Source: Faecalibacterium sp. I4-3-84
GTDB lineage: Bacteria; Bacillota; Clostridia; Oscillospirales; Ruminococcaceae
Reading direction: 5' to 3'
Assembly: GCF_023347255.1 (NCBI RefSeq)
Contig: NZ_CP094466.1
Location: 1,860,001 to 1,924,000 of the forward strand
DNA: 64,000 nt
The notes beneath the pieces are model-generated. The model saw nothing but the letters and a program-made list of their open reading frames with translations. It was not told the origin of the DNA and searched no databases. The number at the start of each line of letters is the position of its first letter. The stretch's first letter is position 1. Made by a program: the position numbers and the translations under genes. Of this stretch, positions 51,549 through 60,654 are shown piece after piece.

Positions 51549-53594
51549 ATGGCATATACCGACGATTGGGAAAACCTTATGAACGGTGTGTTCGGCGCAG
51601 GGGGAAAACCGCGCTTTGGCGGCACGGCTCAGCCGGAAAGCAAAACGCCAAAGGCCAAAGCGCCCGCAGTGCCGGACCTGAATGCTGCCCTGCTGGAAAA
51701 CCAGAAGCAGTTGGATGCCCTGCTCAAAAAACAGAACGCCCAGCTGAAAACGCAGGACACTGCGGTGCAGTCTGCTCTGGAGGACAGCCGCCAGATGCTG
51801 CGGGATATGGAAGCGGACGGCCTGCTTGCCAAGGGCACTGCCGATGTGACCGCAGAGCACCTTGGCAGCTTTGAGGGCCTTGCCGCCGAGGTGAAAAAGA
51901 CCGTTCTCGGGCAGGATGCCTTTGTGGACAGCGTGGTGCGCGCCATGCGCCGGCCCTTTGTGCTGGGCACTGAGCGCCCGGCGGCACGCAATGTGATCCT
52001 GATCTGCGGAGGTGCAGGCACCGGACGGCACTTTGCGCTGGAAGAGACCGCCCGCATCATGGCGGCGCGGGGCCTTTTGCAGAGCGACAAAACCGCGGTG
52101 GTGGACCTTGCCCTCTACCCCAATTCCGGTGCGGAAAAGCTGTTTTTGCAGGATCTGTATGCGGCCCTGCACGCCCCCGGGGAGATCGTGATCTTTGAGC
52201 ACTACGAAAGCTGCCATGCGGCTTTCCTCAAGACTCTTGCAGACCTTGCTGTGAAGGGCAGCGCACCGCTTTCCAGCCGGTATCTGGTGAACAAGGAGGG
52301 CATCCTTGTAGATGCAGGCACGGCGCTGGCACCGGGCGCGGTGAGCAGTATCACGCCCTGCGGCAAGTACCTCATCTTCTTTTCCCGCAAGGGCCGGGAC
52401 GCGCTGGCAGATAAGTTCGGTGCGCCCTTTGTGGCGGCGGTGGGCGATGTGTGCGCCACCAGCGCCTTTGCCCGCGAGGACCTTGCAGCGCTGGCGGCGC
52501 AGCAGCTGAATGCGCTGGCCCAGAAGGTGAGCGCACGCCTTGGGCTGACCCTCTCTGCCGGGGCCGATGTGCGGGACTATGTTGCAGCCCGGTGCACCAA
52601 AGAAAAGGGCGCAGCGGGCCTTGCGGAATGCTGCGATAAAATGTTCCGCGCCCTGAGCGAATACTGCCTGCAGACGGATGCAAAGCTTACCGGCACCGTC
52701 ACCCTGACCGCAAAGCCGGAGGGTGTGTGGTTCAGCCTGAACGACCAGCCCGAGCAGGAGCTGTCTGCCCTGCTGCCCGCCGAGTACACGGGGGCCGCAG
52801 AAGCGGTCCGCGCAGAGCTTGACGGCCTTGTGGGCCTTGGGGCGGTCAAGGAGTATGTGTTCGGTCTGGCGGATAACCTGCAGGTGCAGCAGCGCCGCGC
52901 GGCGGCAGGCTTCAAGACTGCCAGCCTTTCCATGCACATGATCTTCACCGGCAACCCGGGCACCGGCAAGACCACCATTGCCCGGCTGGTGGCAAAGTAC
53001 CTCAAGGCCATCGGCGCGCTGAAGGGCGGCCAGCTGGTGGAAGTGACCCGTGCCGACCTTGTGGGCCGCTACACCGGCCACACCGCCCCGCTGACAAACA
53101 GCGTCATCGAGAGTGCGCTGGGCGGCGTGCTGTTTATCGATGAAGCCTACAGCCTCTACCGCGGCGAGCAGGACAGCTTTGGGCTCGAAGCCATCGACAC
53201 CCTTGTGAAGGGCATGGAGGACCACCGGGACGAGCTGGTGGTCGTTCTGGCGGGCTACACCCGGGAGATGGAGGTGTTCCTTACCGCCAACAGCGGTCTT
53301 GCCAGCCGCTTCCCCAACAAGATCGAGTTCCCGGACTACACGGCAGACGAGCTGCTGGACATCACCAACGTGCTGGCAAAGGGCAAGGGCTACCGCCTTG
53401 CCGAGGGCTGTACCTTCCCGCTTTTGGGCTACTACAAGCGCCGTCAGGCGCTGGACAGCCGCACCGCCGGCAACGGCCGTCTTGCCCGCAACACGCTGGA
53501 AAAGGCCATTTTCCACCAGAGCCGCCGCCTTGTGGCAGAACCTGCCGCCGAGCTGGACCTGATTTTGCCCAGCGATCTGGAATTTGAAGAATAA
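51549..53594 (+). CDS. Tandem AAA ATPase (degenerate Clp-like + CbbX/SpoVK-like)
   Basis: The 681-residue protein has a flexible N-terminus, a coiled coil (about 45-90), and two ATPase modules. The first resembles a Clp N-terminal module (GQDAFVDSVVRAMRRP) but its P-loop reads GGAGTGRH (154-161), with Arg in place of Lys, so it should not hydrolyse ATP. The second is CbbX/SpoVK-like with GNPGTGKTTIARLVAKYL (468-485), Walker B GVLFIDEAYSLYR, and LAGYTREMEVFL plus ASRFPNKIEF. It likely remodels a partner protein. Its target and any spore role are unknown. GGAGGG precedes the ATG. Confidence 0.88.
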   Translation: MAYTDDWENLMNGVFGAGGKPRFGGTAQPESKTPKAKAPAVPDLNAALLENQKQLDALLKKQNAQLKTQDTAVQSALEDSRQMLRDMEADGLLAKGTADVTAEHLGSFEGLAAEVKKTVLGQDAFVDSVVRAMRRPFVLGTERPAARNVILICGGAGTGRHFALEETARIMAARGLLQSDKTAVVDLALYPNSGAEKLFLQDLYAALHAPGEIVIFEHYESCHAAFLKTLADLAVKGSAPLSSRYLVNKEGILVDAGTALAPGAVSSITPCGKYLIFFSRKGRDALADKFGAPFVAAVGDVCATSAFAREDLAALAAQQLNALAQKVSARLGLTLSAGADVRDYVAARCTKEKGAAGLAECCDKMFRALSEYCLQTDAKLTGTVTLTAKPEGVWFSLNDQPEQELSALLPAEYTGAAEAVRAELDGLVGLGAVKEYVFGLADNLQVQQRRAAAGFKTASLSMHMIFTGNPGTGKTTIARLVAKYLKAIGALKGGQLVEVTRADLVGRYTGHTAPLTNSVIESALGGVLFIDEAYSLYRGEQDSFGLEAIDTLVKGMEDHRDELVVVLAGYTREMEVFLTANSGLASRFPNKIEFPDYTADELLDITNVLAKGKGYRLAEGCTFPLLGYYKRRQALDSRTAGNGRLARNTLEKAIFHQSRRLVAEPAAELDLILPSDLEFEE

Positions 53595-53608
53595 CTTCCA
53601 TATATGAG

Positions 53609-53649
53609 AACGGCTCCTACCCAATGGGCAGGAGCCGTTTTTTTTTTAG
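53609..53649. terminator. Bidirectional terminator
   Basis: ACGGCTCCT-A-CCC pairs with GGG-C-AGGAGCCGT, followed by a run of T on the plus strand. It separates the AAA gene from the convergent aro operon end. Confidence 0.92.
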
Positions 53650-54609
53650 CTATTGATGCATCTCCGCTAATTTTTTGGCTATTTCCCGCAGGCCCTGCCG
53701 CACCTCGGCGGGAGCCGTTACTTCCACCTTGCCGCCAAAGCCGCACACCCAGCCGTAGAACTGGGGGCTGACGCATACCGGCACATCAAAGTGAAAATAT
53801 GCACCGTCTTCCTCCGGCACGAACAGCGGCGTTTTGCCAAAGCGGTCGCGCATGGCGCTTTCCAGGTCGGCGGTGCAGCGCAGGGTGACCCGGTACTCCG
53901 GCCCGCCGAACATGTTGAAGTGCTTGCGCAGATAGGCGGGCAGGTCGAACTGGCGGAACTCGGCCTTGCCCCGGCGGGCATCGCCCAGCACCGTCACGGA
54001 AGACATGCGGTCCACGCGGTAGTTGCGGATGCCCGCAGGCTCTTTCTCGTCCTGATAAGCGATAAGGTAGTAGCAGCCGTTTTCCCATGCCAGCTGCCAC
54101 GGGCTGACGGTGCGGGTGCCGCCGTCCTTGTAGCGGAACCGCACCATTCTGCCCGCATTGATGGCGCTGTGCAGCGCATCGATGCTGTAAAGCAGGGTGT
54201 GGCTGTCGCTTTTGGGGCGGCCGTCCACATACACCTGACGCTGCAGCTGGGTGCCCTCGTAGTCGGAGCAGAGGGCTTCCAGTTTATGGATGAGTTTACT
54301 GCTGGTGCGTGCCGACACAACCTTGCTGGCCTGTACGGCATCCACCAGCAGCTTCAGCTCAGAAAGCTCAAAGGTGCGGCTGGCCAGCCAGTAGCCGCCG
54401 CCGCGCCCGCGCCGCAGCTGGATGTCATACCCCAGACTGCGCAGGGTGTCGATATCGCTGTAGATGCTTTTGCGCTCGGCAAGAATGTCCTGCTGTTCCA
54501 GCAGCTCTACCAGCTGCGGTACATTGAGCAGGTGTTCTTCGTCGGTCTTTTGTTCCAGAATACGCAAAAGGGTCAAAAGCTTGGATTTCTGGCCTTCCTG
54601 CTTGGGCAT
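53650..54609 (-). CDS. WYL-domain transcriptional regulator
   Basis: The 319-residue protein has an N-terminal HTH_11-type winged helix (KSKLLTLLRILEQK ... AERKSIYSDIDTLRSLGYDI), the WYL domain (RMVRFRYKDGGTRTVSPWQL, then NGCYYLIAYQD) and a C-terminal extension. WYL proteins sense small ligands or nucleic acids. It is the last gene of the aro operon, 15 bp after tyrA, so it may regulate aromatic biosynthesis or simply be co-transcribed. The ligand cannot be read from the sequence. Confidence 0.9.
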   Translation of the reverse strand: MPKQEGQKSKLLTLLRILEQKTDEEHLLNVPQLVELLEQQDILAERKSIYSDIDTLRSLGYDIQLRRGRGGGYWLASRTFELSELKLLVDAVQASKVVSARTSSKLIHKLEALCSDYEGTQLQRQVYVDGRPKSDSHTLLYSIDALHSAINAGRMVRFRYKDGGTRTVSPWQLAWENGCYYLIAYQDEKEPAGIRNYRVDRMSSVTVLGDARRGKAEFRQFDLPAYLRKHFNMFGGPEYRVTLRCTADLESAMRDRFGKTPLFVPEEDGAYFHFDVPVCVSPQFYGWVCGFGGKVEVTAPAEVRQGLREIAKKLAEMHQ

Positions 54610-54624
54610 GGGAGCACCTCCGGT

Positions 54625-55488
54625 TTATTCGGGCAGTTTTTTGTCGAACGCCGCGCGACGCTGGGTGGAAAGACGGAACATCTCTTCCAGCTTGTTCCGG
54701 TCGTCGGCCACAAGGGCAGCGCGCATCTGCTGCAGCGCAGCATCGAACTGGTCGATCTCGCTGATGAGGTTTTCCTTATTCCACAAAAACAGCTCTGCCC
54801 ACATTTTATCGTTGATGCGTGCAATGCGGGTCAGATCACGGAAGGAGTCGCCGGTGTACTCGCACAGCGAAGAGTTATCGTTGGCGCACATCAGGCTCAC
54901 GGCGATGGCATGGCACAGCTGGCTCACATAGCCGATCATCTTGTCGTGTTCCTGCACCGTCAGGGTGCAGATGTGGTGGAAGCCCAGCACTTCGGCCAGG
55001 TCCTTTGCCCACTGAATGGCCTCTGGCGTGTTCTTTTCCGTGGGGGTGATGATGAAGTTGGCCGGGGCAAAGTTCACCTCGGCGGCGTGCTCCACGCTGG
55101 AAGTCTCACGGCCTGCCATCGGGTGGCTGGCAATGAACTCCACGCCCGCCGGGCACATGGCCTGCACCGGCTCCACAAGGCCGGTCTTTACGCCGGAAAC
55201 ATCGGTAAAGATGCAGCCGGGCTTGAGCAGATGGCCGTAGGTGTGGAACCACTCGATGAGGGCCGTGGGGTACAGACCAAAGATGATGTGGTCGGCGCTG
55301 CTCACAAGGTCCTCAAAATCGTGGGTCTTGCCGCTGGCGATATAGCCGTGCTCTAGCGCGTACTGCAAATGCCCCTCGCTGCGGTTGATGCCGTCCACAT
55401 GGAAACCAGCTTTCGTCAGTTCCAGCGCGTATTTGCCGCCCAGCAGGCCAAGACCCACCACGAGATAACGTTTTGTTTTATCAAGCAT
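54625..55488 (-). CDS. tyrA: Prephenate dehydrogenase
   Basis: The 287-residue enzyme oxidises prephenate to 4-hydroxyphenylpyruvate for tyrosine. It has the NAD fold (LVVGLGLLGGKYALELTKAG), FTDVSGVKTGLV, the catalytic His in FIASHPMAGRE, and a C-terminal helical dimer domain. It has no ACT domain, so feedback control by tyrosine through ACT is absent. The ATG at 55488 follows GGAGGTGGAAT and overlaps aroA by 8 bp. Confidence 0.93.
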   Translation of the reverse strand: MLDKTKRYLVVGLGLLGGKYALELTKAGFHVDGINRSEGHLQYALEHGYIASGKTHDFEDLVSSADHIIFGLYPTALIEWFHTYGHLLKPGCIFTDVSGVKTGLVEPVQAMCPAGVEFIASHPMAGRETSSVEHAAEVNFAPANFIITPTEKNTPEAIQWAKDLAEVLGFHHICTLTVQEHDKMIGYVSQLCHAIAVSLMCANDNSSLCEYTGDSFRDLTRIARINDKMWAELFLWNKENLISEIDQFDAALQQMRAALVADDRNKLEEMFRLSTQRRAAFDKKLPE

Positions 55489-56752
55489 ATTCCACCTCCG
55501 CGCCCAAGGGCTTGATGGCTTCAAAGAAATTCGGCCAGCTTTTTGTAATGGCTTCGGCATCGTCCACGGTCAGGGGGATGCCCGTACTCAGGGCCAGCAC
55601 CGCAAGGCTCATGACCACACGGTGGTCATTGTGCCCATGCAGAACACCCGCCGGAGCGTGCAGCCTGTTCGCGCAGCCGTGCACCGTAATGGTGCCGCCC
55701 TCGCTTTCCAGCACGCCGCCGCAGGCACGCAGCTCGGCCTCCATGGCAGCGATGCGGTCACTCTCCTTCAGGCGTAAACGCTCTGCGTTGCGGATGACTG
55801 TAGTGCCTTCGCACAGCAGGCCCAGCACCATGAGCACAGGGCCAAGGTCCGGGCAGTCCGCAAGGTCGATGTCCACCCCGTGCAGCGGTGACTTTGTAAA
55901 GGGGATGCCCGCTTCTGTTTGGGTGAACTTTGCGCCGCAGCGGCGCAGGATATCCAGAATGGCGGCATCGCCCTGCAGCGTTTCCGGGGCAAGGCCGGTG
56001 ATGGTCACGCCGCCGCACACTGCACCCAGCACCGCCGGGAACGCGGCCTGACTGTAATCGCCCTCCACGGTGTAATCGCAGGGGTGATAGTGCTGCCCGC
56101 CCGGGATGGCAAGAGTGTTTTCGTCCAGCCAATGGCTCTGCACACCGAAGGCTGCCTGCACAGAGCGGGTCATATCGATGTAGCTGCGGCTCTCCACCGG
56201 CGGGATGAGGTGCAGCGTGCTGTTGCCGGAAAGCAGCGGCAGAGCAAACAGCAGCCCGCTGATGAACTGGCTGGATACATTGCCTGCAAGGCGGTATTCG
56301 CCGGGGGTCAGTGCTCCTTCCACGGTCAGCCCGGCAGCGCTCTGCTCAAACCGCAGGCCCTGCTCCCGGTACAGAGCTTCATACACCGACTGAGGCCGCT
56401 CCATCAGCCGCCCGCGGCCGGTGAAGGAAACTGCCTGTCCGGTCAGGCTGGCGATGGGGATGAGAAAGCGCAGGGTGCTGCCGCTCTCGCAGCAGTCCAC
56501 CGGCGCGGCAAGGGGCACAAAATGCCCCAGCCCTTCCACCACAGCATCGTCTGCGCCGGTGCGCACACGGGCGCATAGCTGTGCCGCTGCGCCCAGGGTG
56601 GCGGAGATGTCCTTGCTGAATTCCAGATTGGTGATGTGGCTGCGGCCCTCGGCCAGTGCCGCACAGAGCACAGCACGGTGGGCCATGCTCTTGCTGGGAG
56701 GTGCGGTGATAGTGCCGCCCACGGGACGCGCGTTCTGAATCGTTACCAGCAT
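55481..56752 (-). CDS. aroA: 3-phosphoshikimate 1-carboxyvinyltransferase (EPSP synthase)
   Basis: The 423-residue enzyme joins shikimate 3-phosphate with PEP. It shows the start TAPPSKSMAHRAVLCAALAEG, ESGSTLRFLIPIASL, YTVEGDYSQAAFPAVLGAV, AERLRLKESDRIAAM and HNDHRVVMSLAV, all in the two-domain EPSPS layout. The gene lies between aroF and tyrA with 6-bp spacing and 8-bp overlap. Confidence 0.96.
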   Translation of the reverse strand: MLVTIQNARPVGGTITAPPSKSMAHRAVLCAALAEGRSHITNLEFSKDISATLGAAAQLCARVRTGADDAVVEGLGHFVPLAAPVDCCESGSTLRFLIPIASLTGQAVSFTGRGRLMERPQSVYEALYREQGLRFEQSAAGLTVEGALTPGEYRLAGNVSSQFISGLLFALPLLSGNSTLHLIPPVESRSYIDMTRSVQAAFGVQSHWLDENTLAIPGGQHYHPCDYTVEGDYSQAAFPAVLGAVCGGVTITGLAPETLQGDAAILDILRRCGAKFTQTEAGIPFTKSPLHGVDIDLADCPDLGPVLMVLGLLCEGTTVIRNAERLRLKESDRIAAMEAELRACGGVLESEGGTITVHGCANRLHAPAGVLHGHNDHRVVMSLAVLALSTGIPLTVDDAEAITKSWPNFFEAIKPLGAEVEYA

Positions 56753-56758
56753 AGGCCG

Positions 56759-57775
56759 TTACATATCCCGGCCAATGGCCCATGCCACCTGACGGCACTT
56801 TGCCATGGCCTGTGCGAAGGAATCCGGGGTCAGGCACTGTGCGCCGTCGCTCCATGCGTGCTGCGGGTCGTAGTGGACCTCCACTTCCAGACCGTCGGCA
56901 CCGGCGGCCACGGCAGCGATCATCATAGGCTCGACCAGATTGGCCTTGCCGGTGGCGTGGCTGGGGTCCACGATGATGGGCAGGTGGGTCTTTTCGTGGA
57001 TGATGGGCACTGCAGAGAGATCGAGGGTGTTGCGGGTGTACTTCTCGAAGGTACGGATGCCGCGCTCGCACAGAATGACCTGCTCGTTGCCGCCGGCCAT
57101 GATATACTCGGCGCTCATGATCCACTCCTCAATGGTGTTGCACAGGCCGCGCTTGAGCAGCACGGGCTTGTGCATCTTGCCAACGGCCTTGAGCAGCTGG
57201 AAGTTCTGCATGTTGCGGGCACCGATCTGCACCACGTCCACGTACTCCTCAAACTCGGGGATGCGGTCCTCGCTCATCAGCTCGGAGACGATGGGCATGC
57301 CGGTGGCCTCGCGGGCCTTTACCATATCCAGAATGCCCTCGGTCTCAAGGCCCTGGAAGGAGTAGGGAGAGGTGCGGGGCTTGTAGGCACCGCCGCGGAA
57401 CAGGGTGGCACCGCCGGCCTTGACGCCCTGTGCAATGCGCAGAGCCTGCTCTGCACCCTCGATGCTGCAGGGGCCTGCCATGACGGCGATCTTTTCCTTG
57501 CCGCCGATCTTCACGCCGCCGCAGTCGATCACGGAATCTGCCGGGTGGAACAGGCGGTTTGCACGCTTATAGGGCGCGGACACGCGGGTAACGTTGTCGA
57601 TCCACGGGTTTGCCAGCACGTCGCGTTCGTCGATCTTGGTGGTGTCGCCCACAAGACCGAACACGTTGTAGTCCTTTCCGGTGATCAGGGTCACGTCCAG
57701 ACCCTGCTTCTCGAATTTGTCAACGATCTTTTCCAGTTCGTCCTTCGGAGTCCCTTTTTTGGTGGAGATGATCAT
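56759..57775 (-). CDS. aroF: 3-deoxy-7-phosphoheptulonate synthase
   Basis: The 338-residue type I-beta DAHP synthase condenses PEP and erythrose 4-phosphate. An N-terminal ferredoxin-like regulatory domain (MIISTKKGTPKDELEKIVDK ... DYNVFGLVGDT) precedes the barrel, which shows VMAGPCSIEGAEQ, FRGGAYKPRTSPYSFQGL, VLLKRGLCNTIEEW and PIIVDPSHATGKANL. The N-terminal domain is the usual allosteric site. It sits fifth from the promoter-distal end of the aro operon. Confidence 0.95.
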   Translation of the reverse strand: MIISTKKGTPKDELEKIVDKFEKQGLDVTLITGKDYNVFGLVGDTTKIDERDVLANPWIDNVTRVSAPYKRANRLFHPADSVIDCGGVKIGGKEKIAVMAGPCSIEGAEQALRIAQGVKAGGATLFRGGAYKPRTSPYSFQGLETEGILDMVKAREATGMPIVSELMSEDRIPEFEEYVDVVQIGARNMQNFQLLKAVGKMHKPVLLKRGLCNTIEEWIMSAEYIMAGGNEQVILCERGIRTFEKYTRNTLDLSAVPIIHEKTHLPIIVDPSHATGKANLVEPMMIAAVAAGADGLEVEVHYDPQHAWSDGAQCLTPDSFAQAMAKCRQVAWAIGRDM

Positions 57776-57796
57776 GGTGATAATTTCCTTTCGTTT

Positions 57797-58261
57797 TTAC
57801 ATCACGATATGCGCCTTGCTGGAGCCGTCGGTGCGCAGCAGCTGGGCCAGATAAATGCAGGCGTGCAGGTAGCCCTGCGGGCCTTCGCCGATGAAGTGGC
57901 CCTGACAGCCAAAGGACACCACGTCCGTCTTGCGGAAAGGCTCCCGCTCGTCCGGGGCGTGCAGCATCACTTCCACGGCGGGTACGCCGCACAGGCGCAG
58001 CGCATCCAGAATGGCCACGCTGTAGTGGGCGTAGGCCCCGGGGTTCAGCACGATGCCGTCCACCCGGCCCGCTGCGGCCTGGATTTCGTCCACAAGGTCG
58101 CCCTCGTGGTTCGTTTGGCAGCAGTCGGTCTCGATGCCCAGCTGTTCGCAGCCTGCCTGCACATAGTCCATGATGGCGTTATAATCCAGCTCACCGGGTA
58201 CGCCCGGCTCCGACCAGCGCATGATGTTGAGGTTCGGGCCGTTAAGAATCAAAAATTTCAT
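57797..58261 (-). CDS. aroQ: 3-dehydroquinate dehydratase, type II
   Basis: The 154-residue enzyme has the type II signature: LILNGPNLNIMRWSEPGVPG, CCQTNHEGDLVDEIQAA, VLNPGAYAHYSVAILDAL and VEVMLHAPDEREPFR. It converts 3-dehydroquinate to dehydroshikimate. The catalytic Tyr of the mobile loop (normally near G-x-REP-x-x-YG) is not obvious; the loop here reads MRWSEPGVPGELDY. The ATG at 58261 overlaps the aroE/K gene by 20 bp. Confidence 0.92.
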   Translation of the reverse strand: MKFLILNGPNLNIMRWSEPGVPGELDYNAIMDYVQAGCEQLGIETDCCQTNHEGDLVDEIQAAAGRVDGIVLNPGAYAHYSVAILDALRLCGVPAVEVMLHAPDEREPFRKTDVVSFGCQGHFIGEGPQGYLHACIYLAQLLRTDGSSKAHIVM

Positions 58262-59504
58262 CCAGTGCCTCCATGGCGGCATGCAGGGCATCGTCCAGCG
58301 TGCCGTTGTTGGGAATGACGGCATCTGCCGCTGCCAGATACAGCGGACGGCGCTGTGCTTCCATCTGGCGCAGGGCGTCCATACTGGAAGAAAGCGGCCT
58401 GCCGCCGCCCACGGCCAACGCATCCACCGGCCGGTCGATGAACAGAATGACACCGTTCTGGTGCAGAGCACGCAGATTCTCCGGCTTTTTTACAATGCCG
58501 CCGCCGCAGGAAATGAGCTGTCGGCCCTCTTTGCCAAAGCGCTGTGTTTCGGCAGTTTCCTTTGTGCGGAAGCCGTCCTCGCCCTCGGCTGCAAAGATAT
58601 CCGGGATGCTGCGGCCATCGGTCTTTACGATCTCCTCATCCAGATCCACAAAGGTACGGCCAAGGCTCTTTGCCAGCATCCTGCCGAGGGTGGTCTTGCC
58701 GGAAGAGGGCATCCCGATCAGGGCAATGTTCAGCATATCCCGGCGCAGTGCGGCAGTGATGCGCCGAATTTCAACCGGCGCATCCTCAAACTTGCGGTCC
58801 AGAAAATATTCTGCGGCATACACCGCCTGCGCCACCAGCATTTCAAGGCCGCCCACAGCCACCGGCACGCCCGCTTCCTCGGCGCGGAGGATGAGCTCGG
58901 TCTTGTCGGGGTTGTACACCACATCCACTACAGCCTCGAGGTCCGGCATGGCGGCAACGTCCAGATTGTACACGCCTACATTGGGGTACATGCCCGCCGG
59001 GGTGGTGTTGATCACGATCTGCGCCCCGCTGGAAACGGCCTCTGCATAGCTCAGTTCGCCCTTTTCCGGGTCCGGATGGCGGCTGACGGTGAGCACCTTT
59101 GCCGCGCCCTTGTCCCGGGCCACAGCGCTGGTGGTGTTGTGGGTGCCGCCGGTGCCCAGAATAACCACCGTTTTGCCTGCAAAGCTCACGCCGTGGGCGT
59201 CGCACAGGTGGGCAAAGCCCATATAATCGGTGTTATAGCCGTAGAGCAGGCCGTTTTTGTTCACCACCGTGTTCACCGCCCCGATGGCCTTGGCCCGCGG
59301 GTCGATGTAGGAGCAGTATTCCATCACCAGCTTTTTATAGGGGATGGTCACATTGATGGCCTTGAACTGCCGCTTTGCCAGAAAGGCCCGGGCCTCTTCC
59401 TCGGTGGGCAGAGGGCACAGGTCGTAGTGGTAGCCGCAGAGCATCTCGTGGATGATCTTGGAGTAGGAGTGGCCGAGTTTTGCGCCGATGAGTCCGTATT
59501 CCAT
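58242..59504 (-). CDS. aroE/aroK: Shikimate dehydrogenase-shikimate kinase fusion
   Basis: The 420-residue protein fuses two consecutive pathway enzymes. Residues 1-250 are AroE: LIGAKLGHSYSKIIHEML, AINVTIPYKKLVMEYC (catalytic Lys), GAVNTVVNKNGLLYGYNTDY and NAD(P) fold VILGTGGTHNTTSAVARD. Residues 258-420 are AroK: P-loop GMPSSGKTTLGRMLA, VDLDEEIVKTDGRSI, ETAETQRFGKEGRQLISCGGG and RRPLYLAAAD. The start at 59504 is one base after the aroC stop. Separate genes are the norm, so the fusion is a useful lineage mark. Confidence 0.94.
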   Translation of the reverse strand: MEYGLIGAKLGHSYSKIIHEMLCGYHYDLCPLPTEEEARAFLAKRQFKAINVTIPYKKLVMEYCSYIDPRAKAIGAVNTVVNKNGLLYGYNTDYMGFAHLCDAHGVSFAGKTVVILGTGGTHNTTSAVARDKGAAKVLTVSRHPDPEKGELSYAEAVSSGAQIVINTTPAGMYPNVGVYNLDVAAMPDLEAVVDVVYNPDKTELILRAEEAGVPVAVGGLEMLVAQAVYAAEYFLDRKFEDAPVEIRRITAALRRDMLNIALIGMPSSGKTTLGRMLAKSLGRTFVDLDEEIVKTDGRSIPDIFAAEGEDGFRTKETAETQRFGKEGRQLISCGGGIVKKPENLRALHQNGVILFIDRPVDALAVGGGRPLSSSMDALRQMEAQRRPLYLAAADAVIPNNGTLDDALHAAMEALDEIFDS

Positions 59505-59505
59505 T

Positions 59506-60651
59506 TTACTCGTCCTCCTTCCGGAAGCTGGTGGGGTGGGTCATCCAAGCCTCGCCGTAGCGTGCCGTGAGCAGGTCGCCCACAGCCAGTGCGGCGGCGC
59601 AGGTCTGCACGATGGCGGCTCTGGGCACGATGCAGGGGTCGTGACGGCCCTGAATGGACAGCTGTGCGTCCTTTTTGGCAAGATAGTCTACTGTATCCTG
59701 CTGCTTGTAGATGCTGGGTGTGGGTTTGACCACGGTGCGGAACACCACCGGCATCCCGTTGGCGATGCCGCCGTTGATGCCCGCATTGTGGTTGGTGGCA
59801 GTGACGACTGCTCCCTCCGGCGTCATGCGGAAGGCATCGTTTGCTTCGGAGCCGCGCATCCCGGCAAAGCCGAAGCCGGTGCCGAACTCAATGCCCTTGA
59901 CGGCGGGGACGGAGAACACCAGATGTGCGATCTCGCTTTCCACGCTGTCAAAATAGGGCTCACCGATGCCTGCCGGCAGGCCGAGGATGGCGGTTTCCAG
60001 CATCCCGCCCACGCTGTCGCCCTCCGCACCGGCGGCACGGATGGCGGCTTTCATGGGTTCTTCTACGGTTTCATCCAGCACCGCAAAGCCCTCGGGCTTG
60101 CTGGCAAGGGCTTCCACCTGAGCAGAGAGCTGTGCGGCATCATCCTGTGCAAAGCGGGTGTCCGCAATGCCAGCGCACTCTGCGATATGGGTGGTGATGT
60201 CGATGCCCGCACGGCGCAGTGCGCTCAGCACAATGGCACCGCCCGCCACAAGGGCGGCCGTCACCCGGCCGGAGAAGTGCCCGCCGCCACGCGCATCCTG
60301 AAAGCCGTGGTACTTGGCGTAGGCGGTGTAGTCTGCATGGCCGGGGCGCAGAAGGTCTGCGGTCTTGGCGTAATCGCCGCTGCGGGTGTTGGTGTTTTCG
60401 ATCATCAGGGCAATGGCGGTGCCGGTGGTGCGGCCGTTCACCACGCCGGACAGCAGCTGCACGGCATCCGCTTCCACCCGGGGAGTGGACAGGCCGTCGC
60501 CCCGGGCGCGGCGCTTGTCCATGCAGGCGGCAAGAAAAGTCTCGTCCACCGGCAGGCCTGCGGCCATGCCGTCCAGCACCGCGCCGATGGCGCGGCCGTG
60601 GCTCTCGCCGAAAATGGTCAGCGAAAGGTCGCTGCCGAATGTATTTTTCAT
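59506..60651 (-). CDS. aroC: Chorismate synthase
   Basis: The 381-residue FMN-dependent enzyme converts EPSP to chorismate. Visible signatures are FGESHGRAIGAVLDGMAAGL, RPGHADYTAYAKYHGFQDAR with GGGHFSGRVTAALVAGGAI, and NHNAGINGGIANGMPVVF. The His residues of the active site (FGESHG and the RGGGHFS region) are present. Spacing to aroB is 3 bp. Confidence 0.97.
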   Translation of the reverse strand: MKNTFGSDLSLTIFGESHGRAIGAVLDGMAAGLPVDETFLAACMDKRRARGDGLSTPRVEADAVQLLSGVVNGRTTGTAIALMIENTNTRSGDYAKTADLLRPGHADYTAYAKYHGFQDARGGGHFSGRVTAALVAGGAIVLSALRRAGIDITTHIAECAGIADTRFAQDDAAQLSAQVEALASKPEGFAVLDETVEEPMKAAIRAAGAEGDSVGGMLETAILGLPAGIGEPYFDSVESEIAHLVFSVPAVKGIEFGTGFGFAGMRGSEANDAFRMTPEGAVVTATNHNAGINGGIANGMPVVFRTVVKPTPSIYKQQDTVDYLAKKDAQLSIQGRHDPCIVPRAAIVQTCAAALAVGDLLTARYGEAWMTHPTSFRKEDE

Positions 60652-60654
60652 GGC

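Noticed and set aside
51423-53624. 733-codon minus-strand frame opposite the AAA ATPase gene
   Set aside because: The plus-strand frame has clear AAA motifs and a GGAGGG site; the antisense frame has neither.
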